A stretch of DNA of 64,000 nucleotides from Haliclona indistincta (taxonomy: Eukaryota > Porifera > Demospongiae > Haplosclerida > Chalinidae): the NCBI GenBank assembly GCA_964017065.1, contig OZ024783.1:3770932-3834931 (forward strand), written 5' to 3'. A program made the translations under genes and the position numbers. The notes below the pieces were generated by a model, which was not told where the DNA came from, ran no database searches, and saw only the letters and a program-made list of their open reading frames with translations. This document shows positions 1 through 11,900 of this stretch, one piece after another. Position 1 is the first letter of the stretch, and each line of letters starts with the position of its first letter.

Positions 1-20
1 ACGCTCTCTCTGTCGCTCAG

Positions 21-1063
21 GTCAGAACATAGTCTTAGTAAGATGTGAAGACATCAACATCAGCGGGAATTTCTATCGTAACAAATGTAAGCCACACCTA
101 CCCACACAAAGGTCTTTTCTTGGTCTTGTAGACTACATACCCTTACCCTGCTTGATTACTGCTGTTAAAATAATCTTCCCTTCTCCTCTATTGTAGTGAA
201 GTATCTTCAGTTCCTTCGGAAGCGTTGTAATGTCAAGCCATCTCGTGGTCCCTTCCATCTCAGAGCTCCCAGTAGAATATTCTGGCGCACAGTACGAGGA
301 ATGCTACCTCACAAGACAAAGCGAGGAGCAGCTGCTCTCAACCACCTCAAGGTGTTTGAGGGAGTACCTCCTCCGTATGATCGAGTGAAGAGAATGGTGG
401 TCCCTCGTGCCCTGAGGGTGCTTCGACTAAAACCAGATAGGAAGGTGAGAGAGAAATGATAATAGCAAAATTGTTGACGTCTCTTTTCTCATAGTTTTGT
501 GTGCTTGGACGTCTTTCTCACGAAGTAGGCTGGAAATACAAGGTATGTCCACACTGTCGCTTTGCATAGGTACGTACGTGTGTGTTGTACGAGGCTAGAG
601 TCACATGCTTGTCAGGTGACCAGTGGTGGGTGTGTGCTAAGTTCTCGTGACAGTGTGACAGCTGGAGCTAATTCACTGTCTGAGCAAACCAGTGCTCTAG
701 TCAGTCACCACTCCTTCTGACATAGAATAGACACGCACACACATACTAGGTTTAGACCTGTGAACAACCAACTATCATTTTTGTGTATCTACAGGATATT
801 GTTGATGCCCTCGAGACAAAGAGAAAGGCTCGCGCTGAAATTTATTATGAGAGAAAGAAGAAGCTTACAGTAAGTCAACAAATTTTTGAAACATCGTAAA
901 CTTCACTTCTTTCTCGCTCCTCCCCCACTTGTCTCTCCCTTCTCTCTCTCTCTCCTCTCTTTCTCTCTCTCTTCAGCGTCTCATGAAGCAAGCCGAAGCA
1001 GACTGCAAAGCTCGTGTTCAACCTATCAATGACCAACTCACTCAATTTGGACTGGAAGTGTAG
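21..1063 (+). CDS. RPL13A: 60S ribosomal protein L13a (uL13), copy 1, 5' exons off the window
   Basis: Large-subunit ribosomal protein uL13. Five exons can be read with GT-AG junctions and matching phases: 21-86 ([20 protein letters not shown] then NK), 197-444 ([10 protein letters not shown] through the family block [17 protein letters not shown] to RLKPDRK), 495-542 ([16 protein letters not shown]), 795-869 ([20 protein letters not shown] then KKKLT) and 977-1063 ([10 protein letters not shown] to FGLEV and TAG). Together they give about 173 residues; the animal protein is about 203, so about 28 N-terminal residues lie left of the window. No lesion is visible, and this is the best candidate for a working copy. 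It converges on NLR-1 with 408 bp between the two stop codons. The last intron ends in a long CT-rich tract before CAG. Confidence 0.93.
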
Positions 1064-1198
1064 CAATAGTCAATGTAGACTGTATCACATGATGTCATCA
1101 AGCAGCATTGATACTATGAGAGTTGTTTGTCAAATATTTTACTTCAAAAAATTGTGTGAACCATTGCGTTCGTTTGTTGCTATCATAAAGACAGTGAT

Positions 1199-1274
1199 TA
1201 GTCTCGTCCCCAGACCACACTCTCGCCTATTGCGAGAGAGGGATAGGCGAGGGTGTGGTCTGGGGACGAGACTA
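1199..1274. mobile_element. 76-bp hairpin MITE in the RPL13A-1 3' flank
   Basis: Near-perfect palindrome whose ends read TAGTCTCGTCCCCAGACCAC and its complement. It is flanked by a 9-bp direct repeat GACAGTGAT (1190-1198 and 1275-1283). The same site in RPL13A-2, -3 and -5 is empty and reads GACAGTGATTTGC or GAAAACAGTGATTTGC, so the insertion is supported by paralogous empty sites. An element of the same family sits at the same position in RPL13A-4. Confidence 0.85.
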
Positions 1275-1471
1275 GACAGTGATCTGCTATGACTACAATA
1301 ACAAGAACTGAAAATTAATAATAAATAAAAAATTATTTTACACATACGGTGGGGATGCTTTTATTGAAAGAACATGAGAAAGTTGTTATAGTAACAGTTT
1401 TAGTGTTTTGAAATGTCATGAATACATTTACTATAAAAGAGTTTTATGAAGTGTGAAATGTCAAACAAGTA

Positions 1472-4400
1472 CTATCTATCCCATGGTTCCAGAAGATGCT
1501 TATATTGTTCGTGGATGTGTGGTGGTAGCTTGTCATAGACTGATTTATAAAGTCTCAACTTCTTTAATCGACTGTTACCAGCAGCTTCAATCAGTTGGAA
1601 CAGGTTTGTTTTAGTCTCATCACTGCGGTAGAATATCTCTTCAATCTTCAGTACTTCTAGTGTGTGGTGTGACTGTACAATGTTAGTGAGAACAGGTAGG
1701 TCACTGTCTAGTAGAAAAGGACTAATCTCCAGGTCTAGGTATGTCAGTGAAGTGATATTCACGATCAATGCAGCTAGCGGGTGAAGAAGGTTACGTGAGA
1801 TGGTGAGCTCTTTGAGGTTTGTGTTCTCATGTAGGAGTAACTCATCATGAAGCACGATATCTTCATAACCTAAATGTAATGTCAGTTCTTGCAGTGAAGA
1901 TGGTTGAAATAATAGTCGAATGAGTGTGTTTGTACATAGTTCACCAATTCTTATATTACGATACTCTAGTCTCCTCAGTCCACTCCCTGGTGCTATCAGC
2001 TGCTGTAAGGCGACCACATCATCATGATCATCATAATCATAATCATGATGAATAAATATGGCAAGACGATGAAGTTTACAAAATTCTTTTAACGGAGTAA
2101 TAATTTGAGAAAAAAATAAAGATTGTAATATCAAAAACAGAAATCGAATTCTCTTCGTAGAAGTAGGAGAGGACGTGAGACCCTTTACCAGAAGATTAAC
2201 TCCCTCCATTCCCATATCTTCGTCGATTCTTAGTCCCCATCTTTCATCAAAGTGGCTGATGCAGTATCCTGTGACATACCAGTCAAAACCAACTACTGGT
2301 CTAACTTCGATTGTATCACGTCTACTATAGTCCACCTTCACACTATCCATAATGCTAGGACACTCATAAGCACAATGGACCAACTGTAGACCCTCAGAGG
2401 CAAGCAGCTGTACCAACTCCTGGTACACAGGGTGACTATGATAATCATCATGTCTGTACATTCCTGCCAGAAACCTCACAACAACACTACCTTCCTCTAG
2501 CCATTCTACCAGTTTAAAGCCACTAGGATTCACAATAGCAATATGGAGGGCAGTCAGGTATTCTTGAAGAGTGAGATGGAGGAAGGAGTAGGAGCACCCA
2601 GGACCTGTACACACATTCATACTTGCGGTCTTTTTCATTATCCCAAGATGCTCAAAGTCCTCACCAAGGTCAGTGAAGACGAACCTTTTCTCACACAGAC
2701 TCTCATAGGCCACCTTGGCTAGCTGAAGAAGCTGCTGAGCCACTACAGGAGGAAGCTTGCTAATGTCCTCTGTACGCTGGACGGAAGGAGGCATGCAATA
2801 CTCACTAGGAACCCGACGTGTGGACACGAGGTGCCTGCGAATGAGACCACGAGTGAGAGCGTCAAAGAGTTGTGTCATGGTTGTAGGGAAGGGAGTATCT
2901 GTGTCGTAGCTGTCCTGGTATATCAGGGCTACAAAGACGGCATTGAGAGGGATATACATCATACTATATATGGGAGGATTACTGGTGATGTAAGACAAGA
3001 ACCCTGCCAGGATATCCCCACTAAAGATGCTCTCAGCAAACCGCTTGATATCCTCTTTAGTGAAGCCTATCACCTCGAGGTGCCTGTCTATGTTATGCTG
3101 GCAGAGACTCCAGAGCTTAGCACTTACTGAAGGACGACTGGTGACAATAATAGTAGCCTCTGCCAGGAGCCTACCCTTGAGTAGATCTATGTAGACTGAG
3201 CCCTTCTGTCGCTGCTTACGAGGAAGCTCATCAAACCCATCGCACACGATAAGCATGCCATCTCCTTCTCCTATTGCAGCCAAGAGCTCCTTCATGTTAG
3301 TGGTAGCATCACAAGGCAGAAGGTCCCCAAGGCAGTGTGCCTTTTGAGCCTTCTTCTCCCTCAAGCGAACTAGCACCACTAACTCGTACTGCTTCACACT
3401 CTCTAACTCCTCCCACTTGTGGCACACCTCCCATGCCAGTGTGCTCTTGCCGATACCTGGTGCACCCTCCACCAGGACACAACGTACTGGTCCGCTACCA
3501 TCCTCTCTGGGCTTTAGTATACGATCTAGTGCTATCGGAGCTTTCTCACGCAAGATCTCTTCAGTTAAACCGTGGAGGCTTTTTCTAGTAAACTCATCTG
3601 CTTGCTTCCTGGTGATACCCTTCTTGCTGATGACAGCTAGCTCAATGTAGTGCTTGCTGGCAGTAGTGAGTAGCTTATCATCATCAGGGAGTGGCTGTCG
3701 GTAACATTTCTTTAGGAACTGTTTGTACTGTTTCCTGGTGATAGCTGAGGAGAGGAAACACATCATCCACTGGTCATTAGTGACTGAGTATGTCATTATA
3801 CCTGTTGGGCTTGAATGAGATGAAGAGGTGATGGAGGAGGAGAGCAAATCACTGTCACACTCTTTCCTCATCTTTGCTGTAGTCATACAAAGCTGTCACA
3901 TGATGCTTCATTGCTAACAATTTCATTTCTCACCTGATTTATTTGGAGGAGGAGACAATGATGACTGTCTAGTGATGGAGGATGGTATCATACTATCATT
4001 GGTCTGTTGTGCTGTAAGACACTGTCACATGTTATTCCACCATACACACATTCTCTACTCACCAGCTGATGTGTTTGGTGGTAGGGACGACACCAGTTGA
4101 GGAGTGTGCAGTGACTTGAGTTGAGCTACATCAGAACACCATGCACTGGTCAGTGGATGTACTCAGACACACATTATCACACTCACCACATGTGGACCTC
4201 AGCTTGCCACAGAGGTGCTGCATTGAACTGTCCTTCTCTAGTGCTTCCACAAACTTGTGGTAGTTGCTAGGGTCAGGTCGGATTGCTGTTTCTGTCGCGA
4301 CTAGTAGCTCTGTCACTTTCTCTTCTCTCAGTGTTAGCTCAATAATCTTGTCTCTTGTGTGACGAGATAGTAGACCAGCAGAGTACAGTCTCGCTGCCAG

Positions 4401-4553
4401 TGGGGCGGGGTTCCTGATGGACTCGAACAGGTCAGCATAATGATCTCGAAACGAGCGGTACTCAGCGCTCTCGGTCTCCTGGACAGCAGCATAATAGACC
4501 AAGATCAACACAAGATGGAAAAATCCTACCTGCTGATCAACAAAAGCCGCCAT
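1472..4553 (-). CDS. NLR-1: CARD-NACHT-LRR protein, intact, type-A 5' end
   Basis: Cytosolic nucleotide-binding, LRR-bearing innate sensor of the NLR/STAND class. Predicted exons on the - strand: 4553-4530 (MAAFVDQQ), 4478-4187 (CARD-like death fold, ETESAEYRSFRDHYADLF to STC), 4125-4063, 4011-3934 and 3876-1472; all junctions are GT-AG with compatible phases. Total is about 953 residues. The main exon carries an NLR-type linker (KHYIELAVISKKGITRKQAD), a NACHT domain with Walker A GAPGIGKST near residue 290, Walker B MLIVCDGFDEL near 360 and a sensor-like TSRP, the helical motif FLHLTLQEYLTALHIA, and about five C-terminal LRRs (for example LQELTLHLGYEDIVL). Its CARD is clearly more diverged than those of the other four copies. 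It is the only copy that keeps intron 4 (3877-3933). The start is the first ATG in frame with a CAG|GTAGGA donor. Confidence 0.92.
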
Positions 4554-4630
4554 TTCAGGCTTTTTCACCTCAAATCTAATCAACACCTTTTGAGGGCGTG
4601 TTCGCTCTGACTATGAATATCGAATAGTCA

Positions 4631-4823
4631 AACAAGCTCATCTGCCATCTGTGCAGGAATCTATGCGATGTTTTCACCGAGCGCTTCTCGTGCGCGATAT
4701 ATTACAGCTATGTACGTGGAGCCAGACAGCGCAGCCTGCGTTGCTGTAATATCGCGTACGAGCAGCGCTCGGCGAAAAAATCGCATAGATTCATACACAT
4801 ACAGATGGCAGATGAGCTTGCTT
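4631..4823. mobile_element. Foldback MITE between NLR-1 and RYK-1
   Basis: Long inverted repeat: the left arm begins AACAAGCTCATCTGCCATCTG and the right arm ends with the complement of AAGCAAGCTCATCTGCCATC. Both arms carry AATCTATGCGAT and a CGAGCGCT/CGTACGCGATATTACAGC block, about 80 nt each. It is absent from the paralogous NLR-4/RYK-2 intergenic region. There is no coding capacity, and I do not assign a superfamily. Confidence 0.75.
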
Positions 4824-5272
4824 TATTCTATGACTATTGATAGGCAAGCAAACTGCACGTAGCAACTCTGTCTCACACGAATATCCATAGCTGTCTTGTA
4901 AAACGGGAGTTAAAGTTATTCATGGACTTTGAGTACACTTCTACTAAGTACCTGCACTTTATAGAGTAGAGTACTATAAAAATCTCAAACCTATTTCTGA
5001 TGTTGAGATCATGATATTGACTATTATAGTCGAACTCGCTTGTTGTCAAACAGAGATGTGTATACGTACAACAATGTGACAATGACAATGTGATTGGATC
5101 ACATGAAAAGTGTCAAAAACACAAAAGTCACACAATCAATGACACAGTTCGTATTCACTGGAGGTGATTCATGATACACATCACAAGAAAAAATCCGATA
5201 AAAAAGAAAAAAGTGCATTGTGATTTTTTAAACTATGATACATCAATCTCCTGTATATGTATGTATGTTGGA
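4824..5272. other. Intergenic spacer shared by all RYK-like copies
   Basis: No gene is seen. The stretch from about 5000 (GAGATCATGATATTGACTAT and onward, including GGATCACATGAAAAGTGTCA) recurs next to RYK-2 (31.8-32.3 kb) and RYK-3 (48.55-48.83 kb). It is therefore part of the duplicated RYK block and probably includes its 3' UTR and terminator region. Confidence 0.6.
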
Positions 5273-6636
5273 TCATTGCTTGAATGTACCAATGCTGCTA
5301 AAAGCAGCAAATAGTTCCGATGACATGTCCCCCAGCCCTAAACCCGCAAAGGGATCTTCCTGAGGGGGTTGAGGGGATTTCTGTGCAGCATCCCGGGAGG
5401 AGAAAGAAGTCTCGAAATGAGTCGATGGCTCAAAAGGATCTTCCTCACTCAGTTTCGGTGACCGTTGAGGTGGAGGTGGCGGCTGTCTAAGCTTAGGTGA
5501 CTTTTCGGGAGGTGGGGGTGCTTGTCGTAGGTTTGGTGACCTTTCAGGTGGTGGAGGTGCTTGTCTTAAGTTTGGTGACCTTTCAGGAGGTGAAGGTGCT
5601 TGTCTAAGGTTCGGTGACCTTTCAGGAGGTGGAGGTGCTTGTCTAAGGTTCGGTGACCTTTCAGGAGGCGGAGGTGCTCTTCTGAGCGTTGGTGAACTTT
5701 TGAGTGCGTGTGTGTCTTGCAGTTGGTGCCCCTGGTTGTCGCTACTACTGTCTTCATCGCTACGAATACCCGAATCAGTCGATTTTGTGGTGATAACCGT
5801 CTGAGGCGAGACAGAAGCTAGACTATGAGCAGGATTGCTGCTGCTACTGCTGCGATTACTGCTCGGCCCAGCAGCAGTCAAACTGTCCCTTCTGAACTTT
5901 TCATCAGTCAATCGTGTCATTTCGATGCCACCTGAAGTGTGATTCGGTTGCATGGTAGGAGTGGAGTAGGTCGTGTTCATGCTTTCCAGTCCAGTCGACA
6001 TAAAACTGGAGCAGTCAGTGTTGGATGTTGATGCTAGTGAATGTGTTATAGCGGGAAGTACGATGCTTGATCGAGTACTAGTTGAGCTGTCGTAAGGTGC
6101 ACTCTTGTTCTCGTCTGGTGTTTCCGATCGATTGACTGCTTGTGGTGTCACGGATGGTTTTAACGTTGCTGTACTCTCGCTGACTTCTGTCAATCTCTCA
6201 GCTTTGATGGTGGACCCTCGAGACTTTAGAGTGGAGGGAAATGACCCGCCTCCTACTGCTGCCTCGTCCTCTGATTCACCCGACGAATCACTGGTGAGCC
6301 CGGTAAAAGACAGGCTGACTTGGCGGCTAGTTCGAGAGCCACTAAATCGGCGACTCGTAGGATCTGAGTTCCCGCCAACGCTGCCCATAAGATTGTTAAT
6401 AAGTTGGCGAGAGAGTGGTTCACTGACAGCCACTGGTTGCTGGCGAGATGAGGTGGACGGTGGTTTTAGAAATGTTGAAAAAGTCGGTTCTTGTGAGTCA
6501 GGAAGATACATTTGGTGAGTGGGTGGTTGAAATGGTGAATAACGACCGTTCATTTCATTCAGTTCAGCATAAATTTGAGTGAAATTAGGCCTCTCTTCTG
6601 GTCTCCTTCTCCAGCAATTCTTCATCAGTGTGTCCC

Positions 6637-6639
<3 letters not shown>

Positions 6640-6692
<53 letters not shown>

Positions 6693-6764
6693 GTGATGGA
6701 TGGGTGGGTGGGTGGGTGGGTGGGTAAGTGAGTGAGTGAGTGAGTGAGTGAGTGAGTGAGTGAG
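6640..6764. repeat. GA microsatellite followed by GGGT/GTGA repeat in a RYK-1 intron
   Basis: A (GA)n run at 6640-6689 abuts the 3' splice site of the last RYK-1 exon, so in gene sense it is a (CT)n polypyrimidine tract. A GTGG/GTGA tetranucleotide run follows to 6764. The same arrangement is at 33.67-33.80 kb (RYK-2) and, shorter, at 50.28-50.40 kb (RYK-3). Confidence 0.9.
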
Positions 6765-7889
6765 GGAGTCAGCTAGTCTGTTAGTCTCACAGGTTTCCAG
6801 GGCATTCTTCAGGTGTTTCTAGTCTCTCTTCCATCATGAGCTGGGAGAGCACACTTCTGTTAGGGATACCAGAGTATGGCTGTCGTCCAGTACTCATCAC
6901 TTCCCACATAGTCACACCGAACGACCACTAAACACAAGAAAACAGTCACCGATAGCATAAAATGTATTTCAATATTATCTTACCACATTGCTTTGTGTTG
7001 TGCAGAGCCCTTCCTGGAGGGTCTCTATGGCTGACCACTTCACTGGACGGAGGCTACCTCTGATGAAGGCATAACAGTCGGCAAAGAACTCCTGAGAGAG
7101 AGCACCGTCAGAGAGCTTCACTGTGAAGTTGCTGTCAAGCCTGTGAGAACAGGAGATTAAAAATATGAATACAATTTCGAGGTAGCATCACAGTTCAAAT
7201 GCTCTTTGTCTATGCACGTTGTTAGGTGCTTGGTATATTTCCACAGCAAAGAAATATGCACATACGAAAGATTCGCCTAAGAGCCCTTTATTCAATGCAA
7301 GTATATTGAGCGCTGCAGCAAAACATACGCTTAACAGACAGTTAAGCCTATTAAGTGAGAGCGTCTATCAACACTCCACTCCAGTATGGTAGTGCAGTTT
7401 CTTGTTGGTATTGTTGAACTCACCAGCAGTTTCTCAGTCCCAGGTCAGGATGTACTACACCATTGTCAGAGAGGAACTTCATAGCAGATGCAATTTGATA
7501 AGAGAACATCACCTTCAACTTAAGAGACAGCGGCTACAAAAATGAATAAAAATAGTGAAAATTTGAAGCTATCAAATCCAAAATTGAGATAAAAATTGAT
7601 GAGGTTATCTATCAAAAATTGAAGTTACCCCAATTCAAAAATTATTACTAATCAAATTTTGTAACATACTGGTATTGGTGAATCAGATGAAGGGAGTTGG
7701 CTTCTTTCCATGAATATGAGCAGGTTGCTGTACTCCGGTGTGGGGTAGATCACGATAGGTGGTAGGTTATCTACCACACTGCAGTCCTAGCACTGGTAGA
7801 ATATTGTCATGCTCTAGTCCTTGCAGTAGAGTAGCCGTCTCTATGAACTTAGCAATCTGGTCCCTACGAGTACCATCATCTGATACGCC

Positions 7890-7891
<2 letters not shown>

Positions 7892-7949
<58 letters not shown>
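7892..7949. repeat. (GA)n microsatellite at a RYK-1 splice acceptor
   Basis: Pure GA run. On the coding strand it is (CT)n ending in CCAG immediately before the exon at 7888-7670. Confidence 0.92.
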
Positions 7950-7953
<4 letters not shown>

Positions 7954-8250
7954 AGCAAGTGATGACATTAGAAATGAGAGTTTAGGAATGCTAAACTGAA
8001 GCAAAATTTGATCAATGAATATCACACTACAAAGTCACAGTTCAAAATGTAGCTGTTCAAATAAAAATTTTATTTTATTTTTACACAGAGTATGTCACTG
8101 ACCAATCACCATCTTTAGCATAATGGACTCGCTTGTGTAGAGTCCCTCGACTGACTCCATCGTCATAGTGCCCTTCATGAGACAACCATATGTACCTACA
8201 TGGAGTGATAATTATTATGGAGAGAAATAAAGACAATGTGCGTGTGTGAA

Positions 8251-8502
<252 letters not shown>

Positions 8503-8663
8503 AGAAATGAAAAGATAGCCAGTTCAAACACAATCATTGCTTGTGTTGTCGTACCTCGAAGGATTTTCTCTTTTATGTAAAGTTTTCTTCTGTCAACATT
8601 GAAGGTACGAATCATGGTTTGTATGTGTTGCACGAAGGAGGTCACTGAACCCCATCCTAGAGC

Positions 8664-8671
<8 letters not shown>

Positions 8672-8703
<32 letters not shown>

Positions 8704-8756
8704 GAGGGAGAGAGAGAGGGAGGGGGAGGGAGGGAGAGAGAGATAGGGGGGGAGAC
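8672..8756. repeat. GA/GGGA microsatellite at a RYK-1 splice acceptor
   Basis: Interrupted GA and GGGA repeat directly 5', in coding sense, of the exon at 8662-8555, whose acceptor reads CTCTTCCAG. This is a third intron of the gene with this arrangement. Confidence 0.85.
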
Positions 8757-8956
8757 TGAATTAATACATGTACACAATTGTGCATGTACAGCCTCATACC
8801 TACGTGCATGTAGCCTCATACTCATGCTGAGTGCCGTCAGTGTTGTGAGAACGAATGCGTATAATTACTAATGAACTGATGAGGCGTAACAATTAATCAG
8901 CTGTTATAGTCGATGTGTGTAAGCTGTGTATAGTGTACCCCACACACTGACAACTA

Positions 8957-11900
8957 CATCTAGCTGCCCCACAGAGGGTCACTGGTAGAGCCAGGACACC
9001 TGTGCACTAAGCAGTGTCTAGCTGCCTCACAGAGGGTCACTGGTGGAGCCAGGACACCTGTGCACTAAGCAGTGTCTAGCTGCCTCACAGAGGGTCACTG
9101 GTGCGAAAAGCATGTCTAGCTGCCCCACAGAGGGTCACTGGTAGAGCCAGGACACCTGTGCACTAAGCAGTGTCTAGCTGCCCCACAGAGGGTCACTGGT
9201 AGAGCCAGGACACCTGTGCACCAAGCAGTGTCTGGCTGCCCCACAGAGGGTCACTGGTATAGAGCCAGGACACCTGTGCACTAAGCAGTGTCTAGCTGCC
9301 TCACAGAGGGTCACTGGTAGAGCCAGGACACCTGTGCGAAAAGCATGTCTAGCTGCCCCACAGAGGGTCACTGGTAGAGCCAGGACACCTGTGCACTAAG
9401 CAGTGTCTAGCTGCCCCACAGAGGGTCACTGGTAGAGCCAGGACACCTGTGCACCAAGCAGTGTCTGGCTGCCCCACAGAGGGTCACTGGTATAGAGCCA
9501 GGACACCTGTGCACTAAGCAGTGTCTAGCTGCCTCACAGAGGGTCACTGGTAGAGCCAGGAGCCCAGGACACCTGTGCACTAAGCAGCGTCTGGCTGCCC
9601 CACAGAGGGTCACTGGTAGAGCCAGGACACCTGTGCACTAAGCAGTGTCTAGCTGCCTCACAGAGGGTCACTGGTAGAGCCAGGACACCTGTGCACTAAG
9701 CAGTGCCTAGCTGCCTCACAGAGGGTCACTGGTAGAGCCAGGACACCTGTGCACTAAGCAGTGCCTAGCTGCCTCACAGAGGGTCACTGGTAGAGCCAGG
9801 ACACCTGTGCACTAAGCAGTGCCTAGCTGCCTCACAGAGGGTCACTGGTAGAGCCAGGACACCTGTGCACTAAGCAGTGTCTAGCTGCCTCACAGAGGGT
9901 CACTGGTAGAGCCAGGACACCTGTGCACTAAGCAGTGTCTAGCTGCCTCACAGAGGGTCACTGGTAGAGCCAGGACACCTGTGCACTAAGCAGTGTCTAG
10001 CTACCTCACAGAGGGTCACTGGTAGAGCCAGGACACCTGTGCACTAAGAAGTGCCTAGCTGCCTCACAGAGGGTCACTGGTAGAGCCAGGACACCTGTGC
10101 ACTAAGCAGTGTCTAGCTGCCTCACAGAGGGTCACTGGTAGAGCCAGGGCACCTGTGCACTAAGCAGGTGTCTAGCTACCTCACAGAGGGTCACTGGTAG
10201 AGCCAGGACACCTGTGCACTAAGCAGTGCCTAGCTGCCTCACAGAGGGTCACTGGTAGAGCCAGGACACCTGTGCACTAAGCAGTGCCTAGCTGCCTCAC
10301 AGAGGGTCACTGGTAGAGCCAGGACACCTGTGCACTAAGCAGTGTCTAGCTGCCTCACAGAGGGTCACTGGTAGAGCCAGGACACCTGTGCACTAAGCAG
10401 TGTCTAGCTGCCTCACAGAGGGTCACTGGTAGAGCCAGGACACCTGTGCACTAAGCAGTGTCTAGCTACCTCACAGAGGGTCACTGGTAGAGCCAGGACA
10501 CCTGTGCACTAAGAAGTGCCTAGCTGCCTCACAGAGGGTCACTGGTAGAGCCAGGACACCTGTGCACTAAGCAGTGTCTAGCTGCCTCACAGAGGGTCAC
10601 TGGTAGAGCCAGGGCACCTGTGCACTAAGCAGGTGTCTAGCTACCTCACAGAGGGTCACTGGTAGAGCCAGGACACCTGTGCACTAAGCAGTGCCTAGCT
10701 GCCTCACAGAGGGTCACTGGTAGAGCCAGGACACCTGTGCACTAAGCAGTGCCTAGCTGCCTCACAGAGGGTCACTGGTAGAGCCAGGACACCTGTGCAC
10801 TAAGCAGTGTCTAGCTGCCTCACAGAGGGTCACTGGTAGAGCCAGGACACCTGTGCACTAAGCAGTGTCTAGCTACCTCACAGAGGGTCACTGGTAGAGC
10901 CAGGACACCTGTGCACTAAGAAGTGCCTAGCTGCCTCACAGAGGGTCACTGGTAGAGCCAGGACACCTGTGCACTAAGCAGTGTCTAGCTGCCTCACAGA
11001 GGGTCACTGGTGGAGCCAGGACACCTGTGCACTAAGCAGTGTCTAGCTGCCTCACAGAGGGTCACTGGTAGAGCCAGGACACCTGTGCGAAAAGCATGTC
11101 TAGCTGCCCCACAGAGGGTCACTGGTAGAGCCAGGACACCTGTGCACTAAGCAGTGTCTAGCTGCCCCACAGAGGGTCACTGGTAGAGCCAGGACACCTG
11201 TGCACCAAGCAGTGTCTGGCTGCCCCACAGAGGGTCACTGGTATAGAGCCAGGACACCTGTGCACTAAGCAGTGTCTAGCTGCCTCACAGAGGGTCACTG
11301 GTAGAGCCAGGAGCCCAGGACACCTGTGCACTAAGCAGCGTCTGGCTGCCCCACAGAGGGTCACTGGTAGAGCCAGGACACCTGTGCACTAAGCAGTGTC
11401 TAGCTGCCTCACAGAGGGTCACTGGTAGAGCCAGGACACCTGTGCACTAAGCAGTGCCTAGCTGCCTCACAGAGGGTCACTGGTAGAGCCAGGACACCTG
11501 TGCACTAAGCAGTGCCTAGCTGCCTCACAGAGGGTCACTGGTAGAGCCAGGACACCTGTGCACTAAGCAGTGCCTAGCTGCCTCACAGAGGGTCACTGGT
11601 AGAGCCAGGACACCTGTGCACTAAGCAGTGCCTAGCTGCCTCACAGAGGGTCACTGGTAGAGCCAGGACACCTGTGCACTAAGCAGTGTCTAGCTGCCTC
11701 ACAGAGGGTCACTGGTAGAGCCAGGACACCTGTGCACTAAGCAGTGTCTAGCTGCCTCACAGAGGGTCACTGGTAGAGCCAGGACACCTGTGCACTAAGC
11801 AGTGTCTAGCTACCTCACAGAGGGTCACTGGTAGAGCCAGGACACCTGTGCACTAAGAAGTGCCTAGCTGCCTCACAGAGGGTCACTGGTAGAGCCAGGA

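Noticed and set aside
196..459. 87-aa stand-alone protein starting MKYLQF (and the same in each unit)
   Set aside because: It is exon 4 of RPL13A; the apparent first codon is the splice-junction GTG, and the end is intron read-through (GTGAGAGAG).
7180..7400. Possible MITE in a RYK intron (also near 34.2 kb)
   Set aside because: Present in both RYK-1 and RYK-2 with divergence, but no convincing terminal repeats could be traced by eye.
8103..8195. Alternative frame SHEGHYDDGVSRGTLHKRVH for the RYK N-lobe exon
   Set aside because: It can be spliced, but the other frame gives a proper glycine loop (RGTYGCLMKG) and both exon phases fit it.
9174..11364. Repeated short frames with HRCPGS/LCGAARH peptides
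   Set aside because: Translation of the 58-bp satellite; the period is not a multiple of three and the frame is open only by chance over a few units.
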